Assembly (NCBI GenBank): GCA_902774145.1
Contig: CACYHC010000008.1
Location: forward strand, 17,990 to 81,989
Direction: 5' to 3'
DNA length: 64,000 nt
Source of the DNA: an uncultured Bacteroidia bacterium
GTDB lineage: Bacteria > Bacteroidota > Bacteroidia > Bacteroidales > UBA932
The position numbers were made by a program, and so were the translations under genes. The notes beneath the pieces are model-generated. The model was not told the origin of the DNA and made no database searches. It saw only the letters and a list, made by a program, of their open reading frames with translations. The first letter of the stretch is position 1; each line of letters begins with the position of its first letter. Shown here piece by piece: positions 35,401-44,546 of this stretch.

Positions 35401-38400
35401 TCACTTTTCTTCGCCGAGGGCGTACTCGGAAGGGGTGACACCGTACTTTTCCCGGAAGCACTTGGCAAAGTAGGAGGCGCTGGTAAAACCGACGGCGTAG
35501 CAGATGTCGGTCACGTTGTTGCCGTGCGCGTCACGCAGCATCCGGGCGGCGGCGCCCAGACGTTTGGTGCGGATGTAATTGCTCGGCGAGGTGTCGAGCA
35601 GCTTGCGGATTTTCCGGATCATCGACGACTGGCTCATACACAGCGCATCGGCGATCATGTCGTTGGAAAGTTCGGAATCGCCGAGGTGTTCCTTGATGAA
35701 GTTGTCGAATGTGCGGAAGAATTCCTCGTCGCGCTTAGGGAGGCCGAAGAGCGAGATGTCCGCTTCCTCCATTCCGGAGGAAAGGGCCTTGCGCATCAGG
35801 CTCCGGCGCTCCACGATGTTTCGGACGCTGGTGCGGAGGTATTCCAGGTCGAAGGGCTTTTCGATGTACAGGTCGGCCCCCGCCTCCATCGCCCGGATCT
35901 TGGACTCGACGCTCGTGCGGGCGGAAAGGACAATGACGGGGATATGGGAGTTTTCAGGGTCTTCCCGCACGCTGCGGCAGAGCTGCAGCCCGTCGATGCC
36001 CGGCATCGTAATGTCGGTAATGACGACATCGGGGCTTTCGGCCCGGATCAGACCCAGCGCCTCGTCGCCGGCGGCGGCTGTAAGGACGGTATAGTGGTCC
36101 CCCATCTTGCGGGCCAGGAAGTCCCGCAGTTCCGCGTTGTCCTCGGCGATGAGCAGGATGGGACGGGCGTCGCGCAGGCCCTCCCCTTCCTCATTTTCCA
36201 GCGATTCCGCCTGCGGCGCCGGGGCCTCGATGCCGGGCAGGCTGAGGCGGAAGGTCGTCCGTTCCGCGTCGAGCAGCACAATGTCCCCGCCGTGCATCCG
36301 CGAAAGGGAGCGCGCCAGCGGCAGCCCGATGCCGAAGCCCTCCCGGCCGTCGTCGTGACGGACGAACGGATGAAAGACGGATTCGCGGTGTTCCGGAGAT
36401 ATTTTTGCGCCGTCGTTGGCCACATCCACCTGTACTTGGTCCCCAGTGCGGGACAAGCTTATGTCGATGCTGCTTTGCGCGTATTTGAGGGCGTTGATCA
36501 GCAGGTTGTTGAGCATCTTGCCCAGGGCCGGACGGTCCGCCTTCACCCAGACTTCCTCTCCGGAGCCGGACAGATTCAGCGAAATGCCCTTTAGACGGGC
36601 GCTCTCCGTGTAATTGAAGACCGTGCTTTCCAGTTCTGCGGCCAGATTGACGGGCTCGCAGTTGAGGATATAGCCCTTGCGCTCCACCCGGGAGAATTCC
36701 AGTAGTTCGTTGACCAGGCCGGTGAGGTAGTCCGTATTGCTCTTCATCACGGAAAGGTCCCGGCGCGCCTCGTCGTCCAGGCTGTCCTTGGCCATTACGC
36801 TCTGCAGCGGGGTGCCGATCAGCGTGAGCGGGGTCTTGATTTCGTGGACGATGTGGCTGAAGAAATCCATCTTGCTCTGCAGCAGGTCGGCGTCGGTCTT
36901 CCTGCGGTATTCCGCTTCTTCCTCACGCGTACGGGCACGGCGCCGGCGTTCCAGCCGCCAGAAGAACAGGCCGCCCAGCAGCACGAGCAGCAGGAGAATC
37001 AGCGTGGTTCCCGCCGCCGAGGCCAGGAACTTCGGCCTCACCACCACCGTAATCGGGGAATGGGCTTCCGTCCAGTCCTTTCCCGACACGGAGGAACGCA
37101 GACGGAGCCGGTATCTTCCCGGCGGCACATTGAAGTAGTACACGGAACGGGATACGGAAATGTCCCGCCAATGATCGTCATGGCCCTCCAGCAGGCAGTT
37201 CAGCCGTCCCGCGACGGGAACGGGCAAGTCCATCAGGGAAAACGCGAAGCCGAAGGAATTTCGCCCGGGACGCAGTTGCACCTGATCCATCAGGTCCACG
37301 TTGCCGGGGTAAAAACCGCTTCCCACGCGCATCCGCAGGACAATGACCCGCGGCGATGCGCCACTGACCTCCACCGCCAGCGGCCGGAAGCGGATAAAGC
37401 CGTTGTCCGAACCGGCGAAGATATCCCCGGAGGGCAGCCGCAGCAGGCTCCGGGACATTTTGTTGTCCAGCAGGCCGCTCTGCTCGTTGAAAACGCTGAC
37501 GGAAGCGTCCGCGGGATTGAATTTGACCAGCCCTTTGTCCGACGAGAGCCAGAGGCAGCCGTTCTCGTCCTCCACGGCATTGAAATAGATGTCCGAAGGG
37601 AGATCGGGGACGCTGCGCCGGTCATAGACGGTGAACGTATCTCCGTCCAGCCGGGCAAATCCGCCGTTGAAGCCGATCACCCAGAGCCGCCCCTGCCGGT
37701 CCGTCAGCAGGGAGGAAATCTTGTCCGTGGGGAGGCCGCTGCCGTCCCCGTAACGGAAACGGCGAAGGATTTTCCCGTGCTGCGCATCCCATTCGAAAAG
37801 GCCCACCGCATAACTGGATACCCAGTTGCGGCCGTCAGGCATCCAGGCCAGCGAGGTAACGAACACTCCGTCCAGTTCGGGAACGGGACAGAAGGCATCG
37901 GTTTCCGCATCGTAGCGGGACAGGCCGAGGGTATTCGAGAAGTAGAGGTCCCCCTGCGGCGAGCGGCTGGCCAGGTACACCCGCGGGTCCTTGGCGCCAT
38001 CGCGGGCGAGCATTCCCTTGTTTTCCAGTACGCCGGAAGCGGGGTGGTAACGGTAGAGCCCGTTGTGGGTCCCGATCCAGAGCCAGCCCCCTTCCCAGAA
38101 GACAAAGGTCCGGGGAGACGGGAGCGCAGGCAGCTCCACCTTCGAGAGTTGTTGCGAGGAAATGCCGTAGTGCAGGATCGGAGCGTTTTCGCCGGAGACC
38201 CAGACGGCGTCGTCCCCGTCCCAGGAGAGGCCGGAAATGACGGCCCCGTCCAGCGGTTCCCCCGCACAGAGATACTGTTTTTCCACCAGGTTCTGGGGGG
38301 CGCCGGAGTAACTCACGCCGCCGTCCTTGGTTCCGATCCAGAGGCCGGAATCCCGGTCCACGAAGCAGGTGAACACATAGTGCCCCGCCAGGGAAAGGCG

Positions 38401-39345
38401 GTCGTTCTTCTCCTCGCGCAGGGACAGGGGCACCTGCTCCCCGTGCAAGTCGTAGCGCCATACCCCGTCCGTCGTGGCCATCCAGACAAAGCGGTCCTTT
38501 TCCAGAAACGCGTCTACGATGGAAACGCCCTCGGGACAGGGGAAGAGTTCCTTCACCGTACCGGAAGCGGGGAGATAGCGGCTCAGGCCGTGCAGGTTGC
38601 TCACCGTCAGTAGCGCGCCGTCCAGGAAAAAGAGCTGTTCGATTTCGTCCCCCGCGTAAAAGTCCGGGGCGTTGGACGGACGCAACGGAGCGATGTCCGT
38701 AAAACCGGGGCCCGATTGGAACAGACCCTTGTGATAACGCGACAGCCAGAAGGTGCCGTTTTCATCGCCGGTAATGCGACGGAAAGAAATGGATAGGTTG
38801 TCCGGAGAATAGTCCGGCGAGCTCTCCTGCGTGCCTTCCCAGTTGCGGAGGACGCCGTCGGCGGGCGTATAGCGGAACAGCCCCTGGTAATTCACGAGGA
38901 ACCAGACGGTGCCCGCTGCGTCGCACCAGATGCAGGTTACTTTGTTCCGGATTTGCGTCCCTTGGTCGCTCTGCGCGTCGAAGGGTTCGAAGCGGTCCTC
39001 GCGCCAGAGGTAGCGGCAGCAGCCTGCGTCCGTACCAATCCAGAGGTTGCCCTCGCCGTCCTCGACGATGGTGTGAATGAAATCCGACGGCAGCCCGAGC
39101 GCAGTTCGCGAATAACTGTCGAAGCGCACGCCGTCGAAGCGGTTCAGTCCGTTGAAGGTGCCGACCCAGATGAAACCGCGGCTGTCCTGCGTGATTTTGC
39201 TGACTCCGTCGTAGGAAATGCCGCTGTTGGAGGTGTTGAAGTGGGTAAATTTATAGGCTGTCTCCCCCGCCGAAGCGAGGGAGAGGCACGAAAAGGCAAG
39301 AATGAGCGCGAGACGCCTCCTCCCTATTTCGCGTAGAAACGCCAT
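35401..39345 (-). CDS. Hybrid two-component system regulator (HTCS), AraC output
   Basis: A 1,314-residue one-protein signalling system. Signal peptide (1-26), periplasmic propeller of Reg_prop repeats (about 30-690: ITQDSRGFIWVGTFNGLNRFDG, VEDGEGNLWIGTDAG), a Y_Y_Y-type sandwich (about 700-770), one membrane span (about 775-797), histidine kinase with HisKA motif IVHEIKTPL (H834), N box NLLINALKYA and G box FGIGLPLARSL, a receiver with VVITDITMPG (D1111), and a C-terminal AraC helix-turn-helix domain (about 1205-1310, VTDICYAVGFTSASYFAKCF). All phosphotransfer residues are present. It senses an oligosaccharide in the periplasm and would turn on the operon directly downstream. Its start overlaps the galM stop by 22 bases. 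Confidence 0.95.
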   Translation of the reverse strand: MAFLREIGRRRLALILAFSCLSLASAGETAYKFTHFNTSNSGISYDGVSKITQDSRGFIWVGTFNGLNRFDGVRFDSYSRTALGLPSDFIHTIVEDGEGNLWIGTDAGCCRYLWREDRFEPFDAQSDQGTQIRNKVTCIWCDAAGTVWFLVNYQGLFRYTPADGVLRNWEGTQESSPDYSPDNLSISFRRITGDENGTFWLSRYHKGLFQSGPGFTDIAPLRPSNAPDFYAGDEIEQLFFLDGALLTVSNLHGLSRYLPASGTVKELFPCPEGVSIVDAFLEKDRFVWMATTDGVWRYDLHGEQVPLSLREEKNDRLSLAGHYVFTCFVDRDSGLWIGTKDGGVSYSGAPQNLVEKQYLCAGEPLDGAVISGLSWDGDDAVWVSGENAPILHYGISSQQLSKVELPALPSPRTFVFWEGGWLWIGTHNGLYRYHPASGVLENKGMLARDGAKDPRVYLASRSPQGDLYFSNTLGLSRYDAETDAFCPVPELDGVFVTSLAWMPDGRNWVSSYAVGLFEWDAQHGKILRRFRYGDGSGLPTDKISSLLTDRQGRLWVIGFNGGFARLDGDTFTVYDRRSVPDLPSDIYFNAVEDENGCLWLSSDKGLVKFNPADASVSVFNEQSGLLDNKMSRSLLRLPSGDIFAGSDNGFIRFRPLAVEVSGASPRVIVLRMRVGSGFYPGNVDLMDQVQLRPGRNSFGFAFSLMDLPVPVAGRLNCLLEGHDDHWRDISVSRSVYYFNVPPGRYRLRLRSSVSGKDWTEAHSPITVVVRPKFLASAAGTTLILLLLVLLGGLFFWRLERRRRARTREEEAEYRRKTDADLLQSKMDFFSHIVHEIKTPLTLIGTPLQSVMAKDSLDDEARRDLSVMKSNTDYLTGLVNELLEFSRVERKGYILNCEPVNLAAELESTVFNYTESARLKGISLNLSGSGEEVWVKADRPALGKMLNNLLINALKYAQSSIDISLSRTGDQVQVDVANDGAKISPEHRESVFHPFVRHDDGREGFGIGLPLARSLSRMHGGDIVLLDAERTTFRLSLPGIEAPAPQAESLENEEGEGLRDARPILLIAEDNAELRDFLARKMGDHYTVLTAAAGDEALGLIRAESPDVVITDITMPGIDGLQLCRSVREDPENSHIPVIVLSARTSVESKIRAMEAGADLYIEKPFDLEYLRTSVRNIVERRSLMRKALSSGMEEADISLFGLPKRDEEFFRTFDNFIKEHLGDSELSNDMIADALCMSQSSMIRKIRKLLDTSPSNYIRTKRLGAAARMLRDAHGNNVTDICYAVGFTSASYFAKCFREKYGVTPSEYALGEEK

Positions 39346-40469
39346 TCTGTAGTGCTGTAGTAGGACTCACCCGGACGGAGCACCGTCGAGGGGAAACGCG
39401 GCTGGTTGGGGCTGTCGGCGAAGTGAATCGTCTCCAGCAGCATACCGGTGTATTTCTCGACGGGACCGTACTTGCCCTGCAGCGTACCGTTGAAGCCGCG
39501 GGCGGTGTAGGTCAGGATGGCCGGCTCGGTGGTCCAGGTCTCCACGCCGCGTCCGCTGCGGGGGTCGTACAGGTCTGCGGCCTTGCGCATCGTGCCGTCC
39601 CAACCGCGGATGCACCAGCAGGCGGACATCCCGTGCATGATTTCCAGGTGGCGCGAGGGCTTGTCCAGGCGGTAGTCCACCCTGTGCGGCTCCCGGAAGT
39701 CGAAAGGCGTACCCTCCACCGGAAGAATCAGGTCCGGGCACATCTGCAGATTGTTCTGGATGCAGGAATCCGCCTCTACGGTAAACAGTTCCTCCATGAC
39801 ATAGTAGCCGTGACGGGCACCGTGCATATTGAAGAACGTGTGGTTGGAGAGGTTGACGACCGTGGGCTTGTCCGTGGTGGCGGCATATTCTACCTTCACC
39901 GTGTTGTCCTCACTGAGCCAGTAGGTCACGAAGCAGTCGCAGTTGCCGGGGAAGCCGGACTCGCCGTCCGGGCTGAGGCGGTGCATCTTCACGCCCACGC
40001 GGCCGGGGCCTTTGACGGGCTCGCTCTCCCAGAGGAAGCGGTCGAAACCCTGCGAGGCACCGTGGCACTGCACCGGCTCGCCGCCCAGGTTTTCATTGGC
40101 TTCCAGTTCGTATTTCACCCCGTCGAGGGTGAAGGACGCGTGGTTGATGCGGTTGCCGTAGCGGCCGATGATGCAGCCCATAAAGCGCTCCGGCTTGGCT
40201 TTCACGAAGGTTTCGAAATCCCCGGGGCCGACGACGACGTCGTCCATCACGCCGTCCCGGTCAGGCATAAAGATGCTGACGATGCGGGCGCCGTAGTCGG
40301 AAACGGCAAGGCTGGCGCCGTTGCTGTTCGTGAGGGTATAGAGCTTGGCCTGGCCGCCGTCTTCCAGGGTGCCGAAGGGCGCTTCGACGACCGCCAGCTT
40401 GGGCGCATTGCAGGACAGTAGCGCCGCCGCGGCGAGCGCCGTAAGGAAAATTCTGGACAGTTGCTTCAT
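39324..40469 (-). CDS. galM: Aldose 1-epimerase (mutarotase), lipoprotein
   Basis: A 381-residue protein that interconverts alpha and beta anomers of free aldoses. The N-terminus is a lipoprotein signal (LAAAALLSC), so the enzyme is in the periplasm or on the surface, common for Bacteroidetes GalM. Family motifs are GRYGNRI, NLSNHTFFNM (catalytic His region) and LLETIHFADSPNQPRFPST with the catalytic Glu. The usual LHGG is replaced by CHGA. It overlaps the HTCS gene by 22 bases, so it is co-transcribed with the regulator and probably belongs to sugar handling in the adjacent glycan locus rather than to cytosolic galactose metabolism. Confidence 0.9.
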   Translation of the reverse strand: MKQLSRIFLTALAAAALLSCNAPKLAVVEAPFGTLEDGGQAKLYTLTNSNGASLAVSDYGARIVSIFMPDRDGVMDDVVVGPGDFETFVKAKPERFMGCIIGRYGNRINHASFTLDGVKYELEANENLGGEPVQCHGASQGFDRFLWESEPVKGPGRVGVKMHRLSPDGESGFPGNCDCFVTYWLSEDNTVKVEYAATTDKPTVVNLSNHTFFNMHGARHGYYVMEELFTVEADSCIQNNLQMCPDLILPVEGTPFDFREPHRVDYRLDKPSRHLEIMHGMSACWCIRGWDGTMRKAADLYDPRSGRGVETWTTEPAILTYTARGFNGTLQGKYGPVEKYTGMLLETIHFADSPNQPRFPSTVLRPGESYYSTTEWRFYAK

Positions 40470-40476
40470 AATAGCA

Positions 40477-40508
40477 CAAAATTAGCGCAGGCGGGCGGCC
40501 TGCGCTAA
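40477..40508 (-). terminator. tpiA terminator overlapping a galM promoter box
   Basis: A perfect 10-bp stem (40482-40491 with 40499-40508, loop of seven) is followed on the minus strand by TTTTGTG, as in an intrinsic terminator for tpiA. The same bases contain TAATTTTG (40477-40484), a match to the Bacteroidetes -7 box, about 8 bases before the galM ATG. The -33 box is not convincing. The stem could therefore both end tpiA transcription and affect galM-HTCS initiation. Confidence 0.55.
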
Positions 40509-40539
40509 CAGAATTTTCCCAAAAAAGGCAAAAATATTA

Positions 40540-41295
40540 TCAGAAGGACTTTGCGATAGCAATGAAGTCTTCCGCTTTGAGGGCGGCACCGCCGATGAGA
40601 CCGCCGTCGATATCGGCGCAGGCAAAGAGTTCCTTCGCATTGGAGGGCTTGCAGCTGCCGCCGTAGAGGATGGTGGTGTCGTCCGCAACCGTCGCGCCGA
40701 ACTGCCCGGCGATGGTCTTGCGGATGAACGCGTGAATCTCCTGCGCCTGTTCCGCCGTCGCGGTCTTACCGGTACCGATGGCCCATACGGGCTCGTAGGC
40801 AATCACGATATCCTTCATGTCTTCCGCGCTGAAATGGAAGAGCACATTGCGGGTCTGTTCGCCCACCACGTCGAAGTGGCGGCCGGCCTCGCGCTCGTCC
40901 AGGTTCTCGCCCACGCAAAGGATGACCTTCAGGCCGCGGGAGAGGGCGAGCTTGACTTTTTCAACGAGTTTGGCATCCGTCTCGCCGTAATACTGACGGC
41001 GCTCGGAATGGCCGAGAATCGTGTATTCGCAGCCCGCGGAAACGAGCATGTCCACGGAGACCTCGCCGGTGTAGGCGCCTTTCTCCTTGTCCGCGCAGTT
41101 CTGTGCGGAGAGACATACGCGCGTGCCTTTCACGACCTCCGCCACCGGGCAGAGATGGGTGAACGGCGTGGCGACGACCAGACCGACGCCCGCGGGCACT
41201 TCTGCCGACGCGGCGACGACATCTTTAGCGAGTTGCACACCTTCGGGAACGGTGGTGTTCATTTTCCAGTTCCCGGCTACAATTTTCTTTCTCAT
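40540..41295 (-). CDS. tpiA: Triosephosphate isomerase
   Basis: A 251-residue cytosolic glycolytic enzyme interconverting dihydroxyacetone phosphate and glyceraldehyde 3-phosphate. The catalytic set is complete: Lys in GNWKMN at the N-terminus, His in ILGHSERR, Glu in [14 protein letters not shown], and the phosphate-binding loop [11 protein letters not shown] followed by GGLIGGAAL. Length is normal. It is followed by a hairpin terminator and preceded closely (28 bases) by the glnS stop, so the two genes may be co-transcribed. Confidence 0.97.
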   Translation of the reverse strand: MRKKIVAGNWKMNTTVPEGVQLAKDVVAASAEVPAGVGLVVATPFTHLCPVAEVVKGTRVCLSAQNCADKEKGAYTGEVSVDMLVSAGCEYTILGHSERRQYYGETDAKLVEKVKLALSRGLKVILCVGENLDEREAGRHFDVVGEQTRNVLFHFSAEDMKDIVIAYEPVWAIGTGKTATAEQAQEIHAFIRKTIAGQFGATVADDTTILYGGSCKPSNAKELFACADIDGGLIGGAALKAEDFIAIAKSF

Positions 41296-41304
41296 AATGG
41301 GGAT

Positions 41305-41336
41305 ACTTATTCGGGTTTATACTTATTCGGGTTTAT
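41305..41336. repeat. 16-bp perfect tandem duplication at the glnS stop
   Basis: The 16-base unit ACTTATTCGGGTTTAT occurs twice head to tail (41305-41320, 41321-41336). The first copy in the sense of glnS encodes the last codons (Y-K-P-E-stop), and the second repeats the same codons and stop just behind it. A replication-slippage duplication, probably neutral. Confidence 0.9.
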
Positions 41337-42975
41337 AGGAATCTTTGAGGGATGCGGTGCGGTTGAAGACCGGCTTTTCCGGCGTGCTGTCCTTATCCTT
41401 TATATAATAGGCGGTGCGCTCGAACTGCACGGCGATGCCGGACTGGTCATCCAGCAGGGCGGGTTCCGCAAAGCCCTTTGTGACAATCAGGGAGTCGGGA
41501 TTGAGGTACTCCTTGTAGTCGTGTCCTTCGGGGACGGCGCCCATGTCGGCGAGGGTGAAGAGGCGGTCGTAGTTGCGCAGTTCCAGTTCTTTGGCAAACT
41601 GGCGGGAGACCCAGTGGATGGTTCCCTTGACACTGCGCCACTCCCCTGCACCGGGCTTCGATGCGGGATCGTAGCTGCACTTGAGTTCGAGGATGTTGCC
41701 GTCGTCGTCCTTGACCACCTCGTCGCAACGGATGATGTAGGTGTACTTGAGACGGACCTCGCCGCCGGGACGCAGGCGGAAGAACTTCTTGGGCGCGTCT
41801 TCCATGAAATCGGCGCGCTCGATCCAGAGGTCTCCGGTGAAAGGCACCTTGCGGGCGGCGCCTTCGGGCTCGGCGGGGTTCAGCGGGCAGTCGAACCACT
41901 CCACCTGTCCTTCGGGCCAGTTGGTGATCGTGAGCTTGACCGGGTCCTGCACCACCATATAGCGGTTGGAGCGGGCATTGAGGTCCTGCCGCACGCACCA
42001 CTCCAGCAGCTGGATGTCCATCATCTGGTCGCGTTTGCTGACGCCGATCCTGTCACAGAACATCTTGAGCGCCTCGGCGGTATAGCCTCTGCGCCGCACG
42101 CCGCAGAGCGTGGGCATACGCGGGTCGTCCCAGCCGCTCACCAGTTCCTTCTGCACGAGTTCCAGCAGTTTCCGCTTGCTCATCAGCGTGTAGGTCAGGT
42201 TCAGGCGCGCGAATTCGTACTGGTGCGAGGGGAAGATGCCCAGGGTCTGGATGAACCAGTCGTAAAGCGGGCGGTGCACGTCGAATTCCAGCGTACAGAT
42301 GGAATGGGTGATATGCTCGATGGAATCGCTCTGACCGTGGGTGAAGTCGTACATCGGGTAGATGCACCATTTGTCGCCGGTACGGTGGTGAGACGCGTGT
42401 TTGATGCGGTAGAGAATCGGGTCGCGGAAGAACATGTTGGGGTGCGCCATGTCGATTTTCGCACGCAGGACTTTTTCCCCGTCGGCGTACTTGCCGTCGC
42501 GCATCTCGCGGAAGAGTTTCAGGTTCTCTTCTACGCTGCGGTTCCGCCAGGGGCTTTCCGTCCCCGGGGTTTCCACCGTGCCGCGGCCTTTGGAGATTTC
42601 CTCCTGCGTCTGGTCGTCCACATAGGCCAGGCCGCGTTCGATGAGCTGCTCCGCCCAGATATAGAGTTGGTCGAAGTAATCGGAAGCGTAGAGTTCCTTC
42701 TCCCACTGGAAGCCCAGCCAGCGGATGTCCTCCTTGATGGCGTCCACGTATTCCGTGTCTTCCTTGACTGGGTTGGTGTCGTCATAGCGGAGGTTGGTCT
42801 TGCCGCCGTATTTGAGCGCAAGGCCGAAGTTGATGCACAGGCTCTTGGCGTGGCCGAGGTGCAGGTAGCCGTTAGGCTCGGGCGGGAAACGCGTCAGGAT
42901 CGATTTGACGCGGCCGGACTTGAGGTCGTCCTCGATGATTTCCTCCAGAAAATTCAGTTTCCTTTCTTCTTCCAT
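41323..42975 (-). CDS. glnS: Glutamine--tRNA ligase
   Basis: A class I aminoacyl-tRNA synthetase that charges tRNA-Gln. The start is placed at 42975 (MEEERKLNFLEEIIEDDL); the upstream 44 codons of the open frame run through an intergenic palindrome and are not coding. The product is 550 residues. The HIGH-type motif is PNGYLHLGHAKS, the KMSKS-type motif is LMSKRK, and GlnRS-specific stretches include RFPPEPNGYLH, YDDTNPVKEDTEYV and WDDPRMPTL. The C-terminal half is the two-barrel anticodon-binding part. A TTTG about 20 bases before TATTATAT upstream is a plausible promoter. Confidence 0.97.
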   Translation of the reverse strand: MEEERKLNFLEEIIEDDLKSGRVKSILTRFPPEPNGYLHLGHAKSLCINFGLALKYGGKTNLRYDDTNPVKEDTEYVDAIKEDIRWLGFQWEKELYASDYFDQLYIWAEQLIERGLAYVDDQTQEEISKGRGTVETPGTESPWRNRSVEENLKLFREMRDGKYADGEKVLRAKIDMAHPNMFFRDPILYRIKHASHHRTGDKWCIYPMYDFTHGQSDSIEHITHSICTLEFDVHRPLYDWFIQTLGIFPSHQYEFARLNLTYTLMSKRKLLELVQKELVSGWDDPRMPTLCGVRRRGYTAEALKMFCDRIGVSKRDQMMDIQLLEWCVRQDLNARSNRYMVVQDPVKLTITNWPEGQVEWFDCPLNPAEPEGAARKVPFTGDLWIERADFMEDAPKKFFRLRPGGEVRLKYTYIIRCDEVVKDDDGNILELKCSYDPASKPGAGEWRSVKGTIHWVSRQFAKELELRNYDRLFTLADMGAVPEGHDYKEYLNPDSLIVTKGFAEPALLDDQSGIAVQFERTAYYIKDKDSTPEKPVFNRTASLKDSYKPE

Positions 42976-43018
42976 ATTATATAATAGCTCTTTTGAACGG
43001 AAAATTGCAAACGGCTCC

Positions 43019-43089
43019 AAAACTGCACCAACGGGTGCTTGTCGCTTCGCGACCCTATCCGGGTAAATGCACCCTTTTGGTGCAGTTTT
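43019..43089. repeat. Palindromic element with invariant 30-base core, copy 1
   Basis: A 13-bp perfect inverted repeat (43019-43031 with 43077-43089; arm AAAACTGCACCAA) plus an inner 6-bp pair (43033-43038 with 43069-43074) enclose a 30-base core at 43040-43069. The core contains GTCGC-TTC-GCGAC and CCC-TATC-CGGG. The identical core occurs at 50866-50895 inside a different stem. It lies between the divergent glnS and yicC promoters. Confidence 0.8.
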
Positions 43090-43153
43090 TACGCCTGTCG
43101 TTTTCAATTTTCCGGCCTAATCTGCAAATTTATAAAATATATTCCACATTCTG

Positions 43154-43184
43154 TTTGACTTATACGGAATAGACGTTAACTTTG
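43154..43184 (+). promoter_or_regulatory. Bacteroidetes-type promoter of yicC
   Basis: TTTG (43154-43157), exactly 19 bases, then TAACTTTG (43177-43184). This is a perfect match to the primary-sigma consensus of Bacteroidetes. The ATG of yicC begins five bases later at 43189, so transcription should start at or within a base or two of the start codon, giving a leaderless mRNA. Confidence 0.8.
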
Positions 43185-43188
43185 CACC

Positions 43189-44064
43189 ATGCTACAATCG
43201 ATGACAGGTTACGGGCGGGGCGAGGCCCTGCTCAGTACGGGCAAACTGGTGCTGGAAATCCGGACGCTCAACGGAAAGGGCTGCGATATCAGTGTAAAGG
43301 GCAGTTACTTGCCCAAGGACAAGGAGTTATGGGTGCGGCAGCGCCTCGCCGAGACGCTGGTTCGCGGTACGATCGACCTGTTCCTGAACTTTGAGCCGAA
43401 GGCCGGAGCGGCGGCCCGTACCATCGACGCGGCGCTGGTGGAAAATTACTTCCGGCAGATCCAGTCCATCGGCGGACGCGTGGGCGTCGATGTCCCCTGG
43501 CGCGAGTACCTGCCCTCGATCCTGCGTTTTCCGGATATTTTCGAAGGCGGACGGCAGGAGGTCATCGCCGCGGAAGAATGGCCGCTGGTGGCAACGGCGC
43601 TGGAGCAGTGCCTGGAAGCCGTGCTGGCGTATCGGCGTACGGAAGGCGAAATCCTCCGGAAGGATGTCAGCGGCCGCGTGGAGCGCATTCTGGCGCTGGA
43701 AGATGAGGTGGAGTCCTATGAGGCGGAGCGTATCGCCGCGGTGCGGGAACGTATCTTGAAGAATGCTGAGGACCTGCGCATCAAGCTGGAGGCGGAGCGC
43801 TTCGAGCAGGAAATGGTCTTTTACCTGGAGAAACTGGACATCAACGAGGAGAAAGTGCGCCTCCGCCAGCATTGCAAGTATTTTATGGATACGATGGACG
43901 GGGAGCCCTACCCCGGCAAGAAACTGGGCTTCATCATCCAGGAAATGGGGCGCGAAATCAACACCACCGGCAGCAAGGCGAACCACGCCGCCATCCAGGC
44001 CTGTGTGGTCCGTATGAAAGACGAGCTCGAGAAAATCCGCGAGCAGTCGATGAATATCCTATAA
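43189..44064 (+). CDS. yicC: YicC family endoribonuclease-like protein
   Basis: A 291-residue cytosolic protein. The N-terminal MTGYGRGE and the C-terminal block (PGKKLGFIIQEMGREINTTGSKAN, then KDELEKIREQSMNIL) are the hallmarks of the YicC/YloC family, members of which act as endoribonucleases in RNA turnover. Length is normal. In many genomes gmk follows yicC; here the next gene is a divergent-strand DUF5053 gene, so that link is lost. Its promoter predicts a leaderless transcript. Confidence 0.93.
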   Translation: MLQSMTGYGRGEALLSTGKLVLEIRTLNGKGCDISVKGSYLPKDKELWVRQRLAETLVRGTIDLFLNFEPKAGAAARTIDAALVENYFRQIQSIGGRVGVDVPWREYLPSILRFPDIFEGGRQEVIAAEEWPLVATALEQCLEAVLAYRRTEGEILRKDVSGRVERILALEDEVESYEAERIAAVRERILKNAEDLRIKLEAERFEQEMVFYLEKLDINEEKVRLRQHCKYFMDTMDGEPYPGKKLGFIIQEMGREINTTGSKANHAAIQACVVRMKDELEKIREQSMNIL

Positions 44065-44098
44065 CGCACTGCCGCCGCGCGCCTGGCTTCTCTCCGTT

Positions 44099-44359
44099 TT
44101 AAAGCCGATCTGCGGCAGCTCGGATTTGCGCGGAAAGATCCGTCAGCGCCATTTTGAGCGTGGCGAGTTCCTCGCGCGTAAATCCGCCCTTTCCTCCGTT
44201 CCCGTCTATCCCGTCCAGTTTATGATAGAGCCAGGACGGGGATTTCCCGAAGTACTGACTGGCAATCTCACGCCAGGTGATTTTCATATAGATATCGGAG
44301 AGTTGCCGCTTTACATCGGCAATCATTTCCCTGTCATTGCGTTTGATTACGATGTCCAT
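44099..44359 (-). CDS. DUF5053 family protein
   Basis: An 86-residue cytosolic protein. The block SDIYMKITWREIASQYFGKS, followed by SWLYHKLDGIDGNG and GGFTREEL, is characteristic of the DUF5053 family of Bacteroidales. ITWREIASQYFGKSPSWLYHKL reads like a helix-turn-helix (shortened: WREIASQYFGKS), so DNA binding is plausible. It is the second gene of a two-gene unit, 12 bases after the stop of a 54-residue partner. The size, pairing and location next to hicAB suggest a toxin-antitoxin or similar regulatory pair, but no toxin fold is recognised. Confidence 0.75.
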   Translation of the reverse strand: MDIVIKRNDREMIADVKRQLSDIYMKITWREIASQYFGKSPSWLYHKLDGIDGNGGKGGFTREELATLKMALTDLSAQIRAAADRL

Positions 44360-44371
44360 AATAGTATTCCG

Positions 44372-44536
44372 TTAGATATCAAAGGGATAAACCAAATCAT
44401 CAAATAATCTTTGTGCGTAGTCCAGGAGTTCCGGATATCCATCCGGATAACTCTTGACATAGTTTCGAATTGCGGCGATCAGGTCCGCCTCGCGGTCCGA
44501 TAAAGCCATTTTTGTCGTTTTCGGTTCTGCAAACAT
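44372..44536 (-). CDS. Small hypothetical protein paired with the DUF5053 gene
   Basis: A 54-residue acidic protein from the ATG at 44536 (MFAEPKTTKMALSD); the frame runs up to a TTG at 44560 but the ATG is preferred, and an inner ATG at 44509 would give 45 residues. The core DREADLIAAIRNYVKSYPDG followed by YPELLDYAQRLFDDL is helical and resembles small hypothetical proteins that accompany DUF5053-type genes in Bacteroides. The palindrome TTTGTA-TAG-TACAAA just upstream may be its operator. Function unknown; part of a possible toxin-antitoxin-like pair. Confidence 0.65.
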   Translation of the reverse strand: MFAEPKTTKMALSDREADLIAAIRNYVKSYPDGYPELLDYAQRLFDDLVYPFDI

Positions 44537-44546
44537 AGTACGATTT

